Of a stretch of 64,000 nucleotides of DNA, positions 1 to 9,971 are shown piece after piece. Location of the stretch: assembly GCF_024529955.1 (NCBI RefSeq), contig NZ_AP024854.1, positions 62,001 through 126,000 of the forward strand, written 5' to 3'. The notes below the pieces were generated by a model. The model did not search any database, was not told the DNA's origin, and saw only the letters and a program-made list of their open reading frames with translations. Source of the DNA: Photobacterium toruni. GTDB lineage: Bacteria; Pseudomonadota; Gammaproteobacteria; Enterobacterales; Vibrionaceae. Position 1 is the stretch's first letter; every line of letters begins with the position of its first letter. A program made the translations under genes and the position numbers.

Positions 1-715
1 TAAGTTTTGGCAGGGTAATAATTTCATCCATGCCTTGTGCGAGCATAATTTCTTGTAATGCTTGCACAGTACCACTTGCGCCAACACAGGTTTCCCAGCC
101 TTGGTGAGTGTAACGTTCAATAATGGTTTCAATCGCATCTTTAGCGCCATTAATGGCAGCATCAAAGTTAACTGAAGTTAGGTAGCGATCTTTAAAATAA
201 CGTTCTAGCCAAGTGACACAACCAATTTTTAAGCTTGTCAGAGCACTGGCATCGAAACCTTCACCAATAATGACTTCGGTACTGGCGCCACCAATATCGA
301 CCACTAGGCGTTTATCACTGCCACCAGAGGTATGCGCAACCCCCTGATAGATAATACGAGCTTCTTCTTCACCCGCAATCACACTCACAGGATACCCAAG
401 TATACTATGAGCCTGGGAAAGAAATTCGTTAGCATTGACCGCTGTACGCAAGGCGGCAGTACCGACAATGCGAATATGATCAGGTTTAATATCCTGCAAA
501 CGTTCGGCAAAGATAGCCAAACAGTCAAGACCCCGTTGAATGGCGTCTTGGCTGAGTTCGTTTTGATTATTCAACCCTGCAGCTAAGCGTACTTTTCGTT
601 TAATTTTAGCTAGCGTTTGAACACTGCCATTGACTTCACGAACAACCCACATATGAAAGCTGTTTGAACCTAGATCAATCGCGGCATAAAGCGGTGATAC
701 TGAATTTCTTTCCAT
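1..715 (-). CDS. gppA: Exopolyphosphatase / pppGpp phosphohydrolase GppA, 3' end cut by window
   Basis: The first 238 codons of a Ppx/GppA phosphatase; the C-terminus lies beyond base 1. The enzyme hydrolyses pppGpp to ppGpp and removes phosphate from polyphosphate in the cytoplasm. The N-terminal actin/HSP70-like phosphate-binding motif DLGSNSFH is at residues 14-21. The catalytic acidic segment AGEEEAR is at 114-120, and the second nucleotide-binding loop DIGGASTE at 140-147. The ATG at 713-715 is 20 bases from the rhlB stop codon and on the same strand, so gppA is the downstream gene of a rhlB-gppA unit, as in E. coli. GppA and its paralogue Ppx are hard to separate by sequence; the rhlB neighbourhood supports GppA. 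Confidence 0.93.
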   Translation of the reverse strand, partial: MERNSVSPLYAAIDLGSNSFHMWVVREVNGSVQTLAKIKRKVRLAAGLNNQNELSQDAIQRGLDCLAIFAERLQDIKPDHIRIVGTAALRTAVNANEFLSQAHSILGYPVSVIAGEEEARIIYQGVAHTSGGSDKRLVVDIGGASTEVIIGEGFDASALTSLKIGCVTWLERYFKDRYLTSVNFDAAINGAKDAIETIIERYTHQGWETCVGASGTVQALQEIMLAQGMDEIITLPKL

Positions 716-734
716 AGAGATACTTTAACTTATT

Positions 735-2045
735 TTATGCTGGTTTGTTTTGTGGCGGACGGCGGCGATTATTACGCTGACGAGATTGCCCCTGGCCTTG
801 GCCTTGACGCTGGTTATTACGACGACCACCTTGGCGAGGTGCTCGTTGTAAGCGAATTGGCGCAGGTAAATCATCTAAAAGTGCATCAGAGTCATACTTT
901 GATTGTGGAATACCATGTTCAATGTAAGTCTCAATAGCCGGTAAATTAATCGCGTATTCTTCACAAGCAAAGCTGATTGAATGACCACTTTCACCAGCAC
1001 GACCTGTACGGCCAATACGGTGAACATAATCTTCAGCATCATCAGGAAGATCGTAGTTAAATACGTGCGTAACCATTGGAATATGTAAACCACGAGCAGC
1101 AACATCGGTTGCGACAAGGATATCAATATCACCTTTAGTAAATTCTTCTAAAATACGCTCACGTTTTTTCTGGGGTACATCACCATTAAGCAGACCTACG
1201 CGATGACCATCAGCAGCTAAATGACCCCAAACATCTTCACAACGGTGTTTAGTATTAGCGAAAATAATCGCACGATCTGGCCATTCTTCTTCAATTAACG
1301 TTTGTAATAAACGCATTTTTTCTTGGTTTGATGGATAGAATAGCTCTTCTTTAATGCGGTGGCCTGTTTTTTGTGCAGGTTCAACCACAACACTTTCTGG
1401 GCTATTCATATGCTCAAAAGCAAGTTCTTTAACGCGGTATGATAACGTTGCTGAGAACAGCATGTTTAAGCGCGCTTTAGGCTCTGGCATACGACGGAAC
1501 AAGAAACGAATATCTTTAATGAAACCCAAATCGAACATGCGATCGGCTTCATCAAGTACTACGACTTGAATACTAGCAAGGTCAATAACACGTTGCTTAT
1601 AGAAGTCGATAATACGGCCACAAGTACCGATCAGAATATCAACCCCTTCATCAAATACTTGTTTTTGTTTTTCATAAGGTTCACCACCATAAGCAAGGCC
1701 AGCTTTAAGGCCAGTACTTGCAAGTAGTGGTGATGCATCATTGAAAATTTGGATCGCCAACTCACGCGTTGGCGCCATAATGATCGCCCGCGGTTGATTG
1801 GTTTTACGCTCTGCTGGTGCAGGTGTCTCCAATAGATGGTTAAAAGTAGCGGTCAGAAAGGCTAGGGTCTTACCCGTACCTGTTTGAGCCTGTCCCGCGA
1901 TATCATGGCCAGTGAGCACAACTGGCAATGCCAAGGCCTGGATCGGGGTACAATTATGAAACCCTTTCTCTTCCAATCCTTTTAGTACTAGGGGGTTTAA
2001 CCCTAGTTCGGCAAATTTCTGCTCTGTGATATGTGTCGTCTTCAT
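735..2045 (-). CDS. rhlB: DEAD-box RNA helicase RhlB
   Basis: A 436-residue ATP-dependent RNA helicase, which in enterobacteria unwinds RNA for PNPase in the RNase E degradosome. It has the Q motif around residue 36, Walker A AQTGTGKT at 53-60, PTREL at 92-96, DEAD at 165-168 and SAT at 198-200. Motif [12 protein letters not shown] is in the second RecA-like domain. The C-terminal tail (about 400-436) is rich in Arg, Gln and Asn, a typical low-complexity RNA-binding extension. It is transcribed divergently from trxA and leads into gppA. The gppA-rhlB-trxA-rho order is conserved in gammaproteobacteria. Confidence 0.97.
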   Translation of the reverse strand: MKTTHITEQKFAELGLNPLVLKGLEEKGFHNCTPIQALALPVVLTGHDIAGQAQTGTGKTLAFLTATFNHLLETPAPAERKTNQPRAIIMAPTRELAIQIFNDASPLLASTGLKAGLAYGGEPYEKQKQVFDEGVDILIGTCGRIIDFYKQRVIDLASIQVVVLDEADRMFDLGFIKDIRFLFRRMPEPKARLNMLFSATLSYRVKELAFEHMNSPESVVVEPAQKTGHRIKEELFYPSNQEKMRLLQTLIEEEWPDRAIIFANTKHRCEDVWGHLAADGHRVGLLNGDVPQKKRERILEEFTKGDIDILVATDVAARGLHIPMVTHVFNYDLPDDAEDYVHRIGRTGRAGESGHSISFACEEYAINLPAIETYIEHGIPQSKYDSDALLDDLPAPIRLQRAPRQGGRRNNQRQGQGQGQSRQRNNRRRPPQNKPA

Positions 2046-2157
2046 TACTATAGAATATCAGCTTAGGGTTGCAATACGAAACGTATTCCATTCAAATAGG
2101 ATAACGATTTGCTGGTTAATTCAATATCAGCTAACAAAATCACTGTTGGAGTGGAAG

Positions 2158-2484
2158 ATGAGCGATAAGATTGTGCAGCTTACCGATGAAAGTTTTGATA
2201 CTGATGTTGTCAATGCTGCGGGCCCGGTACTAGTCGATTTTTGGGCTGAATGGTGTGGCCCATGTAAAATGATTGCCCCTATTCTGGATGAAATCGCTGA
2301 TGAATATGAAGGCAAAGTAACGATTGGTAAATTAAATATCGACCAAAATGCGGCGACACCGCCAAAGTTTGGTATTCGTGGTATTCCAACGTTGTTACTC
2401 TTCAAAGATGGTGCTGTTGCCGCAACTAAAGTCGGCGCGTTATCAAAAACTCAGCTAAAAGAGTTCCTTGATGCGAACTTATAA
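2158..2484 (+). CDS. trxA: Thioredoxin 1
   Basis: A 108-residue cytoplasmic thioredoxin, which reduces protein disulfides with electrons from thioredoxin reductase. The active site WCGPC is at residues 32-36. The cis-proline segment [11 protein letters not shown] follows near residues 71-81. The frame stays open upstream to 2026, but the thioredoxin family starts at MSDKIVQL. The ATG at 2158 follows the purine-rich stretch GGAGTGGAAG, so that start is used. It is divergent from rhlB and upstream of rho. Confidence 0.97.
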   Translation: MSDKIVQLTDESFDTDVVNAAGPVLVDFWAEWCGPCKMIAPILDEIADEYEGKVTIGKLNIDQNAATPPKFGIRGIPTLLLFKDGAVAATKVGALSKTQLKEFLDANL

Positions 2485-2498
2485 GTGATATAATTACG

Positions 2499-2530
2499 AA
2501 CCATGCACAATTTCTAAGTTGTGCATGGTT
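2499..2530 (+). other. Perfect 12-bp inverted repeat in the trxA-rho gap
   Basis: Arms AACCATGCACAA (2499-2510) and TTGTGCATGGTT (2519-2530) enclose an 8-base loop, just after the trxA stop. No T-tract follows, so it is not a classical terminator. It could stabilise the trxA 3' end or take part in the autoregulated rho leader. The gap between trxA and rho is about 200 bases and holds no other gene that I can see. Confidence 0.5.
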
Positions 2531-2682
2531 TGTCTAGCGACTATGCTAGACTGATAGAACGTTTAGTGTTAACGTAACGCACAGAAATTACATTTTCGTT
2601 CATTTCTTGACCAGGCCCTATTGGTCATCCTTATCTCAACTAATATAGAACCCCGATTTTGACAGACAAGAAACCCACCACT

Positions 2683-3948
2683 ATGAATCTTACAGAACTC
2701 AAGAGCCAACCTATTCCTAAGTTGGTATCACTTAGCGAAAGTTTAGGATTGGAAAACCTGGCCCGCTTACGTAAGCAGGACATTATCTTCTCCATTCTTA
2801 AGCAACATGCTAAAAGTGGTGAGGATATTTTTGGCGACGGTGTTCTAGAGATTTTGCAAGATGGCTTCGGCTTTCTGCGTAGCGCAGACAGTTCTTACCT
2901 TGCAGGCCCTGATGATATTTATGTATCACCAAGCCAAATTCGTCGTTTTAACCTTCGTACTGGCGATACTATTGCCGGAAAGATTCGTCCACCTAAAGAT
3001 GGTGAACGTTACTTTGCACTACTGAAAGTTAACGAAGTAAACTACGACAAACCAGACAACGCTCGTAATAAAATCCTTTTTGAAAACCTTACTCCACTGC
3101 ACGCAAACTCACGTATGCGTATGGAACGCGGTAACGGTTCTACAGAAGACATCACTGCACGTGTTCTTGATTTAGCATCACCGATTGGTAAAGGCCAACG
3201 TGGTCTGATTGTTGCTCCGCCAAAAGCGGGTAAAACAATGCTACTTCAAAATATTGCCCAAAGTATTGCCCATAACCACCCTGAGTGTGAGTTAATGGTA
3301 TTGCTTATCGATGAGCGTCCAGAAGAAGTAACCGAGATGCAACGTCTTGTAAAAGGCGAAGTAATTGCATCAACGTTTGATGAACCAGCTTCACGTCACG
3401 TACAAGTGGCTGAAATGGTAATTGAAAAAGCAAAACGTTTAGTCGAGCATAAGAAAGATGTAGTTATCCTTCTTGACTCAATTACTCGTTTAGCACGTGC
3501 TTACAACACCGTTATTCCGTCATCAGGTAAAGTACTAACAGGTGGTGTGGATGCCAACGCCCTTCACCGCCCTAAGCGCTTCTTTGGTGCGGCACGTAAC
3601 GTAGAAGAAGGCGGTAGCTTAACTATCATCGCAACAGCGCTAGTTGATACTGGCTCTAAAATGGATGAAGTTATCTACGAAGAATTTAAAGGTACTGGTA
3701 ACATGGAACTGCACCTTTCTCGCAAAATTGCTGAGAAGCGTGTATTCCCTGCGATTGATATCAATCGTTCTGGTACTCGTCGTGAAGAGTTATTGGCAAA
3801 AGCTGATGAACTACAAAAGATGTGGATCCTACGTAAGATCGTTCACCCAATGAGTGAAACTGACAGCATGGAATTCTTGATCGACAAACTATCAATGACT
3901 AAAACTAACGAAGAGTTCTTTGACGCAATGCGTCGTCAGAAATCATAA
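2683..3948 (+). CDS. rho: Transcription termination factor Rho
   Basis: A 421-residue hexameric RNA-dependent ATPase that ends transcription of untranslated RNA. The N-terminal RNA-binding cold-shock-like domain contains GFGFLR. The ATPase domain carries Walker A APPKAGKT near residues 178-185, the Q-loop region and the R-loop [14 protein letters not shown] in frame at 2659 would add eight residues. I prefer the ATG at 2683 because MNLTELK is the family's usual start and the length then matches about 420 residues. No strong Shine-Dalgarno is visible. The roughly 200-base leader fits the autogenous attenuation known for rho. Confidence 0.97.
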   Translation: MNLTELKSQPIPKLVSLSESLGLENLARLRKQDIIFSILKQHAKSGEDIFGDGVLEILQDGFGFLRSADSSYLAGPDDIYVSPSQIRRFNLRTGDTIAGKIRPPKDGERYFALLKVNEVNYDKPDNARNKILFENLTPLHANSRMRMERGNGSTEDITARVLDLASPIGKGQRGLIVAPPKAGKTMLLQNIAQSIAHNHPECELMVLLIDERPEEVTEMQRLVKGEVIASTFDEPASRHVQVAEMVIEKAKRLVEHKKDVVILLDSITRLARAYNTVIPSSGKVLTGGVDANALHRPKRFFGAARNVEEGGSLTIIATALVDTGSKMDEVIYEEFKGTGNMELHLSRKIAEKRVFPAIDINRSGTRREELLAKADELQKMWILRKIVHPMSETDSMEFLIDKLSMTKTNEEFFDAMRRQKS

Positions 3949-3970
3949 TTAGTAGGCTGTTATTGAATTA

Positions 3971-4001
3971 AAAACGTCACTTTAGAGTGGCGTTTTTTTT
4001 T
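3971..4001 (+). terminator. Rho-independent terminator after rho
   Basis: Stem AAAACGTCAC / GTGGCGTTTT (10 bp, one G-U pair) with a 6-base loop, followed by a run of Ts. Confidence 0.88.
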
Positions 4002-4113
4002 ACCTGAAAGTTAAGTGGATGACTGGAATATATTACTTAACCCATAGAATTAAAAAGGTTATTTTCTTTTTTGTGGTGGTGGGTGTTTTCCGCCGTACAA
4101 CTGGTTATACTAG

Positions 4114-4128
4114 CAAAAATCATTCTCA
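4114..4128 (+). promoter_or_regulatory. Possible Fur-like operator upstream of ubiD
   Basis: CAAAAATCATTCTCA, read on the minus strand, matches about 11 of 14 defined positions of the 7-1-7 Fur motif TGATAATNATTATCA. A TATACT hexamer lies just upstream at about 4105. It precedes an operon that includes a 2Fe-2S protein, which would make iron control sensible. AT-rich matches of this quality occur by chance, so this is only a candidate. Confidence 0.25.
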
Positions 4129-4182
4129 TTAAGTCAATATCAGCAATCCTGATGTGACTTGGTTTAGCTACAGGTAGTCGCT

Positions 4183-6048
4183 ATGAAATACAAGGATCTA
4201 CGTGACTTTATTGCCTATTTAGAGCAACAAGGGCAATTACAGCGTATTCAACAGCCAGTCGATCCGAATCAGGAAATGACTGAGATTTGCGATCGCACTT
4301 TGCGGGCTGGTGGGCCAGCATTGTTGTTTGAAAATCCTGTAGGTTACAACATGCCAGTGTTGGCCAATTTGTTTGGTACCCCTCAACGAGTGGCGATGGG
4401 AATGGGGCGTGATAATGTTAAGCAATTACGCGAAGTGGGCGAATGGCTAGCCTATTTAAAAGAGCCTGAGCCGCCGCATGGCTTGCGAGATGCGATTAAT
4501 AAAATTCCGGTGTTTAAGCAAGTGCTTAATATGCCAACTAAGGTACTTCGTAAAGCGGCTTGCCAACAAATTATATGGCAGGGTGACGAGGTTGATTTAG
4601 ATAAAATTCCAGTGATGAGTTGCTGGCCTGATGATGTGGCACCGCTGCTGACATGGGGTCTAACTATTACTCGAGGTCCAAATAAAAAGCGCCAAAATTT
4701 AGGCATATATCGCCAACAAAAAATCGCTAAGAATAAAGTGATTATGCGTTGGCTCGCTCATCGTGGTGGCGCGTTAGATATGCGTGAATGGTGTGAAGCC
4801 CATCCTGGAGAAAAATTTCCGGTAACAGTGGCATTTGGCGCTGATCCTGCGACAGTACTTGGCGCGGTTACACCTGTGCCTGATACGCTATCTGAATACG
4901 CCTTTGCCGGATTATTACGTGGTAGTCGTACGGAAGTAGTGAAAAGTATCAGCAATGATTTACAAGTGCCAGCCAGTGCTGAAATAGTCATGGAAGGCTA
5001 TATCGACCCTGAAGAATACGCCGATGAGGGGCCTTATGGCGATCATACTGGTTATTACAATGAGGTTGAACGGCACCATGTGTTTACTATCACTCATATC
5101 ACCATGCGTAACGATCCCATTTATCACAGTACTTATACCGGTCGTCCACCGGATGAACCAGCAGTACTTGGAGTCGCGTTAAACGAAGTGTTTGTGCCTA
5201 TTTTGCATAAACAGTTTCCTGAGATTGTCGATTTTTACTTGCCGCCAGAAGGGTGTTCTTACCGTATGGCGGTGGTGACAATGAAGAAGCAATACCCTGG
5301 TCATGCTAAACGGGTAATGATGGGAGTGTGGTCGTTTTTACGCCAGTTTATGTACACTAAATTTGTGATTGTGTGTGATGATGATGTCAATGCACGTGAT
5401 TGGCACAATGTGATCAATGCGATGACAACGCGCATGGATCCGGTTCGAGATACATTACTAATTGAAAACACCCCGATTGATTCACTGGACTTTGCCTCTC
5501 CGGTGGTGGGATTAGGCTCAAAAATGGGGATTGATGCCACCATTAAATGGCCAGCAGAGTTAGCAAATACCGCAGCGACATCGCTAGGATTAAAGCCTGC
5601 TGAGTATGATATTGAAGCTGAATTAACCGCTTTGCGTCAGCAATTTCCTGCGATCATTGATTGTTATTTACCGCCACAAGCCGCTGATCACAGCATGGCA
5701 ATCGTGAGTATCAATAAAACCGTTGCCGGTGAAGCTCTACACATTATAACCGCAGTATTGGCTTTGTTGAATACATTCACCGATGCTAAATTTGTGATCG
5801 TGTGCGATGGCGACGTCAATGTTCGTGATTGGAATGATGTGATTTGGGCTATTACAACCCGAATGGATCCAAGTCGTGATACGGTATTAATTGCTGCGAC
5901 CACAGAGCGTTGCTCAAAGATTGGTTTTGATGCCACCAATAAAATGGGGACTGAAACTCAACGAGAATGGGGCACTCCGATAGTTAAAGATCCGCAGATT
6001 GTGGCGCGCGTTGATGCGATATGGGCACAATTAGCGCTTGATCAGTAA
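4183..6048 (+). CDS. ubiD: 4-hydroxy-3-polyprenylbenzoate decarboxylase UbiD with duplicated C-terminal domain
   Basis: A 621-residue prenylated-FMN decarboxylase of ubiquinone synthesis; the E. coli protein has about 497 residues. The family's key residues are all present: N172 and E238 (metal), IYR 175-177, RWL 189-191, RG 194-195 (cofactor), and D287 in GPYGDHTG (proton donor). The extra length is an internal repeat. Residues about 345-455 ([11 protein letters not shown] to [12 protein letters not shown]) recur at about 488-586 ([11 protein letters not shown] to [11 protein letters not shown]), joined by a linker of about 30 residues. The second repeat carries the normal UbiD tail ETQREWG. 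The catalytic domain is intact, so activity is expected. The C-terminal domain drives oligomerisation in the family. The ferredoxin and fre genes follow on the same strand. Confidence 0.96.
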   Translation: MKYKDLRDFIAYLEQQGQLQRIQQPVDPNQEMTEICDRTLRAGGPALLFENPVGYNMPVLANLFGTPQRVAMGMGRDNVKQLREVGEWLAYLKEPEPPHGLRDAINKIPVFKQVLNMPTKVLRKAACQQIIWQGDEVDLDKIPVMSCWPDDVAPLLTWGLTITRGPNKKRQNLGIYRQQKIAKNKVIMRWLAHRGGALDMREWCEAHPGEKFPVTVAFGADPATVLGAVTPVPDTLSEYAFAGLLRGSRTEVVKSISNDLQVPASAEIVMEGYIDPEEYADEGPYGDHTGYYNEVERHHVFTITHITMRNDPIYHSTYTGRPPDEPAVLGVALNEVFVPILHKQFPEIVDFYLPPEGCSYRMAVVTMKKQYPGHAKRVMMGVWSFLRQFMYTKFVIVCDDDVNARDWHNVINAMTTRMDPVRDTLLIENTPIDSLDFASPVVGLGSKMGIDATIKWPAELANTAATSLGLKPAEYDIEAELTALRQQFPAIIDCYLPPQAADHSMAIVSINKTVAGEALHIITAVLALLNTFTDAKFVIVCDGDVNVRDWNDVIWAITTRMDPSRDTVLIAATTERCSKIGFDATNKMGTETQREWGTPIVKDPQIVARVDAIWAQLALDQ

Positions 6049-6135
6049 GCTTTCATGGTTATGTTTAGTAACAATCAATAAGCGGATATTTTTATGTTTC
6101 AGGGGCAAAATATACTCCTGAATTGAGAGTTTTTT

Positions 6136-6399
6136 ATGTACCAAGTACGCCTGTTGCCCAATAACATTACGTTTACTGCCGATGCGCAACAAACAGTATT
6201 ACAAGCAGCGCTCAACGCAGGTATTACTTTCCCTAATCGCTGCCAAGTAGGTGCTTGTGCGATGTGTATGTGTCGTAAACAACAAGGTCAAATAAGCTAT
6301 GAGCTTGAACCGATGTTGACGCCACAAGAGCAGGAGCAAGGCTGGATTTTTGCTTGTCTGGCGAGGGTGGAAAGTGACTTGGTGTTATCGTTAGACTAG
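6136..6399 (+). CDS. Plant-type [2Fe-2S] ferredoxin
   Basis: An 87-residue single-domain ferredoxin. The cluster ligands are C at the start of CQVGACAMC (pattern C-x4-C-x2-C) and the distal C of FACLARV, the plant/mammalian 2Fe-2S pattern. The N-terminal MYQVRLLPNNITF is the beta-grasp strand seen in reductase-associated ferredoxin domains. It lies 87 bases after ubiD and 9 bases before fre. In AscD-type and phenol-hydroxylase-type reductases this domain is fused to a flavin reductase, so here the two parts appear as separate genes. An electron-transfer partnership with Fre is inferred from context. The substrate is unknown. Confidence 0.88.
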   Translation: MYQVRLLPNNITFTADAQQTVLQAALNAGITFPNRCQVGACAMCMCRKQQGQISYELEPMLTPQEQEQGWIFACLARVESDLVLSLD

Positions 6400-6408
6400 A
6401 GGAAAACC

Positions 6409-7119
6409 ATGTCTATCCAATGTGAAGTAAAGTCAGTTGAACCGTTGGCGTGTAATACATACCGTATTTTATTAAAGCCATTACAGGCCCTCGATTTTAA
6501 AGCGGGTCAATACTTATTAGCCGTCATGGGCGAGCAAGATAAACGTCCCTTTTCGATTGCTAGCAGCCCTTGTCGTCAAGGTGAACTTGAACTTCATATT
6601 GGTGCTGCAGAGCATAATGCTTATGCGCTAGAAGTTGTTGAAACAATGAGACGTGCATTAAGTGAACACCAAACCGTCACGGTTGAAGCGGCTCATGGTG
6701 AAGCTTGGTTACGTCATGAAAGTCAGCGTCCATTGTTGATGATCGCGGGAGGGACTGGGTTCTCTTATATTCGAAGTATGGTTGATAACTGTATTAGTCG
6801 TGGTTTAACCCAACCGATTTTTATTTATTGGGGGGGGCGTGATGTGTGCCAGCTGTATGCGAATGATGAAATGCAAGCATTGGCACAACAATACCCTAAT
6901 ATTAGCTATGTACCTGTTGTTGAAACGGCGACTGAAGCTTGGCAAGGTAAAGTGGGTAATGTGTTAGATGCGGTTGCTGACGATTTTGTGAGTTTATCGG
7001 CTTATGATCTTTATGTTTGTGGGCGCTTTGAAATGGCAGGGGCTGCACGAGAGCGTTTCTGCACAGAAAAAGGTGCATTACGAGAGCATATGTTTGCTGA
7101 TGCATTTGCATTTATTTAA
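6409..7119 (+). CDS. fre: NAD(P)H-flavin reductase Fre
   Basis: A 236-residue ferredoxin-NADP reductase-fold protein that reduces free flavins with NAD(P)H. The flavin-binding motif RPFSIASSP is near residues 46-54. The nucleotide-binding loop [12 protein letters not shown] is near 112-123, and [11 protein letters not shown] and YVCGRFEMA follow. Length fits the Fre/LuxG family (about 233 residues). The start is 9 bases after the ferredoxin stop with GAGGAAA before it. Fre next to ubiD is a conserved arrangement, which favours fre over luxG. Reduced flavin may also serve the prenyl-FMN cofactor route of UbiD; that is an inference. Confidence 0.95.
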   Translation: MSIQCEVKSVEPLACNTYRILLKPLQALDFKAGQYLLAVMGEQDKRPFSIASSPCRQGELELHIGAAEHNAYALEVVETMRRALSEHQTVTVEAAHGEAWLRHESQRPLLMIAGGTGFSYIRSMVDNCISRGLTQPIFIYWGGRDVCQLYANDEMQALAQQYPNISYVPVVETATEAWQGKVGNVLDAVADDFVSLSAYDLYVCGRFEMAGAARERFCTEKGALREHMFADAFAFI

Positions 7120-7136
7120 TCCTGATTAAACAGGTT

Positions 7137-7164
7137 AAAAAAGGCGCGACTATCGCGCCTTTTT
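7137..7164. terminator. Bidirectional terminator between fre and the EamA transporter
   Basis: Stem AAAAAGGCGCGA / TCGCGCCTTTTT with loop CTA. Both flanks give a T-run on the respective strand, serving fre (+) and the convergent transporter gene (-). Confidence 0.88.
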
Positions 7165-7180
7165 GGTGATTATATCGCGT

Positions 7181-8071
7181 CTATAACGATGAGTTTTGTG
7201 TCTGGCGTTGAGCTGTGACTTTATTTTTCACCCAAGTTTCGTTAAACCATAATGATGATAAAATAATTCCGCCACCAATAATTAACCGAGGATAATCGAC
7301 ATTATGATTCCAGATCACAATATTGACGATTAACCCTGCGGGCACTAGAGCATTATTCATGATCGCTAATGCGCCAGCATTGACTAATGTCGCGCCTTTA
7401 TTCCAAATAAAATAGCCTACCCCTGAAGCAATCACACCAAGGTAAACTAAAATTCCCCATTGCAATGGCGTTGTTGGTAGTTTGGCACTATTACCAAACA
7501 ATAAATACATTGGCACAGCGACACATACCGCCCCTAAATAAAACCAGCCAAATACGGTATGTTGCGGAATATCAGCCTGCTCTTGCTCAATAATACGTTT
7601 ATAACCAACTTGTCCAATCGCAAAACACAGGTTTGCACCTTGAACAATGAAAAAGCCAATAATGAAGTGTTGATTGATTCCCTCAAATTTAATTACTGCC
7701 GCGCCAATTACAGCGATCACCGCACTTAATAGATACCAAGGTGAAAATTGTTTATGTAATGCATCATAAATAAGGGTGACATAAATGGGCGTGAAAATTG
7801 TAAATAATAGCACTTCTGGTACGGTTAAATACAAAAATGATTGATAGTAAAAACAATACATTAAGCCAAGTTGAAATGCGCCGACTACCATTAATTTAAG
7901 AGCAAGTTTTGGCTGTAGATGTTTGGTTCGTAAAAACGGCAAAAAAACGACAGCGGCCAAACACACACGGGTTAATACTGAAAACCAAGCATCAACTTGG
8001 CCTGCAAGATAAACGCCAATTAAGCTAAATGAAAATGCCCATAATAGGGTTATTATCGATAAGTATCGCAT
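7181..8071 (-). CDS. EamA/DMT-family transporter
   Basis: A 296-residue inner-membrane protein with about ten hydrophobic segments in two repeated five-helix halves (EamA domains). This is the drug/metabolite transporter architecture. It begins MRYLSIITLLWAFSFSLIGV, typical of the family. The frame stays open to 8182, but the extra 37 residues are unlike DMT starts, so the ATG at 8071 is chosen, with low certainty because no clear ribosome-binding site precedes either. Substrate cannot be told from sequence; relatives export amino acids or other metabolites. It shares its strand with the UspA gene upstream. Confidence 0.88.
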   Translation of the reverse strand: MRYLSIITLLWAFSFSLIGVYLAGQVDAWFSVLTRVCLAAVVFLPFLRTKHLQPKLALKLMVVGAFQLGLMYCFYYQSFLYLTVPEVLLFTIFTPIYVTLIYDALHKQFSPWYLLSAVIAVIGAAVIKFEGINQHFIIGFFIVQGANLCFAIGQVGYKRIIEQEQADIPQHTVFGWFYLGAVCVAVPMYLLFGNSAKLPTTPLQWGILVYLGVIASGVGYFIWNKGATLVNAGALAIMNNALVPAGLIVNIVIWNHNVDYPRLIIGGGIILSSLWFNETWVKNKVTAQRQTQNSSL

Positions 8072-8204
8072 CGTAAAAAAAGCTGTATTGATAGAGGGTG
8101 ACAGCAGTGTAACGAAATTGTGGCAGGAGGAATATGACAATTGCAATATGAAAGATAACGATACAGCAGCGATTATCATCACAACTGCTGTATCTATGAT
8201 GCGA

Positions 8205-8627
8205 TTATTTTAGCGGTACGATCAATAAATCAACTGGTGTACGACTAATTAGTTGACGTGTTGATGATAAAATTTTACTCCAGAAATCTTGATGATGACC
8301 ACAGATAACTAAATCAACATTAAGATCTTTGATCGCACTGCAAATTTCTTCACTTAAATCGCCACTCCCGACTAAGGTGTGAGCAACAGGATAACCAGCA
8401 TTACTTGCAAGCTCATGTAATCTATTTTGAGCATCGCTCTCAGCACGTTCGTGCATTTCTGCTAAGTTAATATCAATTAAACCCGTATAGAGATCAGCAT
8501 AGTCAACATCGATGTGAACCAGTGATAGTTTTGCATCCAATGATTGTGCTAATTTGGCAGCTTTATTGACGAGATAGGCGCTGTCTTCAGAAAGATCGAT
8601 AGCAGCGATAATATGTTTATAAACCAT
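8205..8627 (-). CDS. Universal stress protein, UspA family
   Basis: A 140-residue single Usp domain. It starts MVYKHIIAAIDLSED, where the Asp after the first strand is the usual nucleotide-pocket residue. It ends with LISRTPVDLLIVPLK, the standard last strand. The middle lacks a full G-2x-G-9x-G-S/T ATP loop (GHHQDFWSKILSSTRQLI stands there), so it resembles the non-ATP-binding UspA class. A GTG at 8630 adds one residue; the ATG at 8627 is taken. It is divergent from ferritin and uspB, a stress cluster seen in related genomes. Confidence 0.93.
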   Translation of the reverse strand: MVYKHIIAAIDLSEDSAYLVNKAAKLAQSLDAKLSLVHIDVDYADLYTGLIDINLAEMHERAESDAQNRLHELASNAGYPVAHTLVGSGDLSEEICSAIKDLNVDLVICGHHQDFWSKILSSTRQLISRTPVDLLIVPLK

Positions 8628-8711
8628 CACTTACATTCCATGACTATATAATGATGATCTATGTTAGCACTGGTATAGACTTAAAAATATCGATTAGATC
8701 GCATCTATAGG

Positions 8712-8739
8712 TTACGAAATGGTTAATTATTTTTCGTAA
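8712..8739. promoter_or_regulatory. Inverted repeat between uspA and ftnA
   Basis: Arms TTACGAAA (8712-8719) and TTTCGTAA (8732-8739), separated by 12 bases, in the divergent promoter region. It could be an operator for either gene. No known regulator consensus is recognised. Confidence 0.3.
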
Positions 8740-8881
8740 TCATTGCATTATTTTTATTGTTATTTTAGTAGCTTATACTAGTAGATGTTCTCTTTCTAAG
8801 GACGTTTTGTCCATTTATTGCATTCTTAACAATGCACAGTGGCAATGTCTTGATTACACTTAAACAAACAGGAGTAGTGCT

Positions 8882-9412
8882 ATGTTAGCCAAGGCAATGG
8901 TTGAAAATCTTAATGAGCAAATTAATTTAGAGTTCTTTTCTTCAAATTTATACCTGCAGATGAGCGCATGGTGTGAAGACAAAGGTTTTGAAGGTGCCGC
9001 TGCGTTCTTGCGTGTACATGCCGCTGAAGAGATGCAACATATGCAACGCTTGTTTACTTATGTGAGTGAAACTGGGGCGCTACCTATTTTAGGTACCATC
9101 GAAGCACCAAAACATCAGTTTGCTTCACTTGGTAATGTATTCCGTGAAACGTATGAACACGAACAACTGATCACTAAAAAAATTAATGAATTAGCGCATG
9201 TTGCATTTTCTACTCAAGATTATTCAACTTTTAATTTTTTACAGTGGTATGTATCAGAACAACACGAAGAAGAAAAACTATTTAAAGGTATTTTAGATAA
9301 ACTTGAGTTAGTTGGTGAAGATGGTAAAGCACTCTTCTTTATTGATAAAGATTTAGCTGCGATGGCTAAAGGTGAATCTGTACCAACATCGGTAATGGAC
9401 TCACAAGCTTAA
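8882..9412 (+). CDS. ftnA: Non-heme ferritin FtnA
   Basis: A 176-residue iron-storage protein forming a 24-subunit cage with a ferroxidase centre. The diiron ligands E17, E50, H53, E94 and Q127 are all present, in [18 protein letters not shown] and SEQHEEE. The C-site carboxylates E49, E126, E129 and E130 are also conserved. AGGAGT lies 8 bases before the ATG. It sits between uspA (divergent) and uspB (same strand). Confidence 0.96.
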   Translation: MLAKAMVENLNEQINLEFFSSNLYLQMSAWCEDKGFEGAAAFLRVHAAEEMQHMQRLFTYVSETGALPILGTIEAPKHQFASLGNVFRETYEHEQLITKKINELAHVAFSTQDYSTFNFLQWYVSEQHEEEKLFKGILDKLELVGEDGKALFFIDKDLAAMAKGESVPTSVMDSQA

Positions 9413-9486
9413 GATGATTCTGGGGACGGAAATAAAACTTCGCCCCTTTGTCCCTATAAGCTCGTGATATATAAGAGGGGATAGCT

Positions 9487-9825
9487 ATGATCAGTGGTGA
9501 TGCACTTTTGGTTGCGATTTTTGTAGTAGCAACAGTTAATACTTGTCGATATATCAGTACACTACGCTCTTTATTGGTTGTAATGAGAGATTGTGATCCT
9601 TTGCTATATCAACAGGTTGATGGGCGCGGTTTTTTTTCATCTCAAGGTAATGTGAGTAAACAGATCCGCCTATTTCATTACATTCGTAGTCAGCAGTATA
9701 AGAAACATCACGATCCGTTATTTATGGCTAAGTGCATGAAAGTACGTAAATTGTTTGTACTAGCCAGTACTTTTATGATCACTTTTTTTGTGGCTATTTT
9801 CGCGGTGGCTTTTCTCGGACTTTAA
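9487..9825 (+). CDS. uspB: Universal stress protein B
   Basis: A 112-residue membrane protein with one helix at each end (about residues 5-15 and 90-110). The conserved core CDPLLYQQVDGRGFFSS matches E. coli UspB, which is induced in stationary phase and linked to ethanol tolerance. AGAGGGGAT stands just before the ATG. It lies 74 bases after ftnA; together with the divergent UspA gene this is a starvation/stress cluster. Confidence 0.94.
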   Translation: MISGDALLVAIFVVATVNTCRYISTLRSLLVVMRDCDPLLYQQVDGRGFFSSQGNVSKQIRLFHYIRSQQYKKHHDPLFMAKCMKVRKLFVLASTFMITFFVAIFAVAFLGL

Positions 9826-9971
9826 TCTCTGTATTGCAGTTTTAGGTGTCACTATTCTAGTGGCACTTTCTTTGTTGTATTCCCTTTCTGTATTATATGA
9901 TTAATATCAATATAATAATAGATTATCAATGAAACCTCATTTTTATCTTCAGTATCGGAAATTCAATAGCT

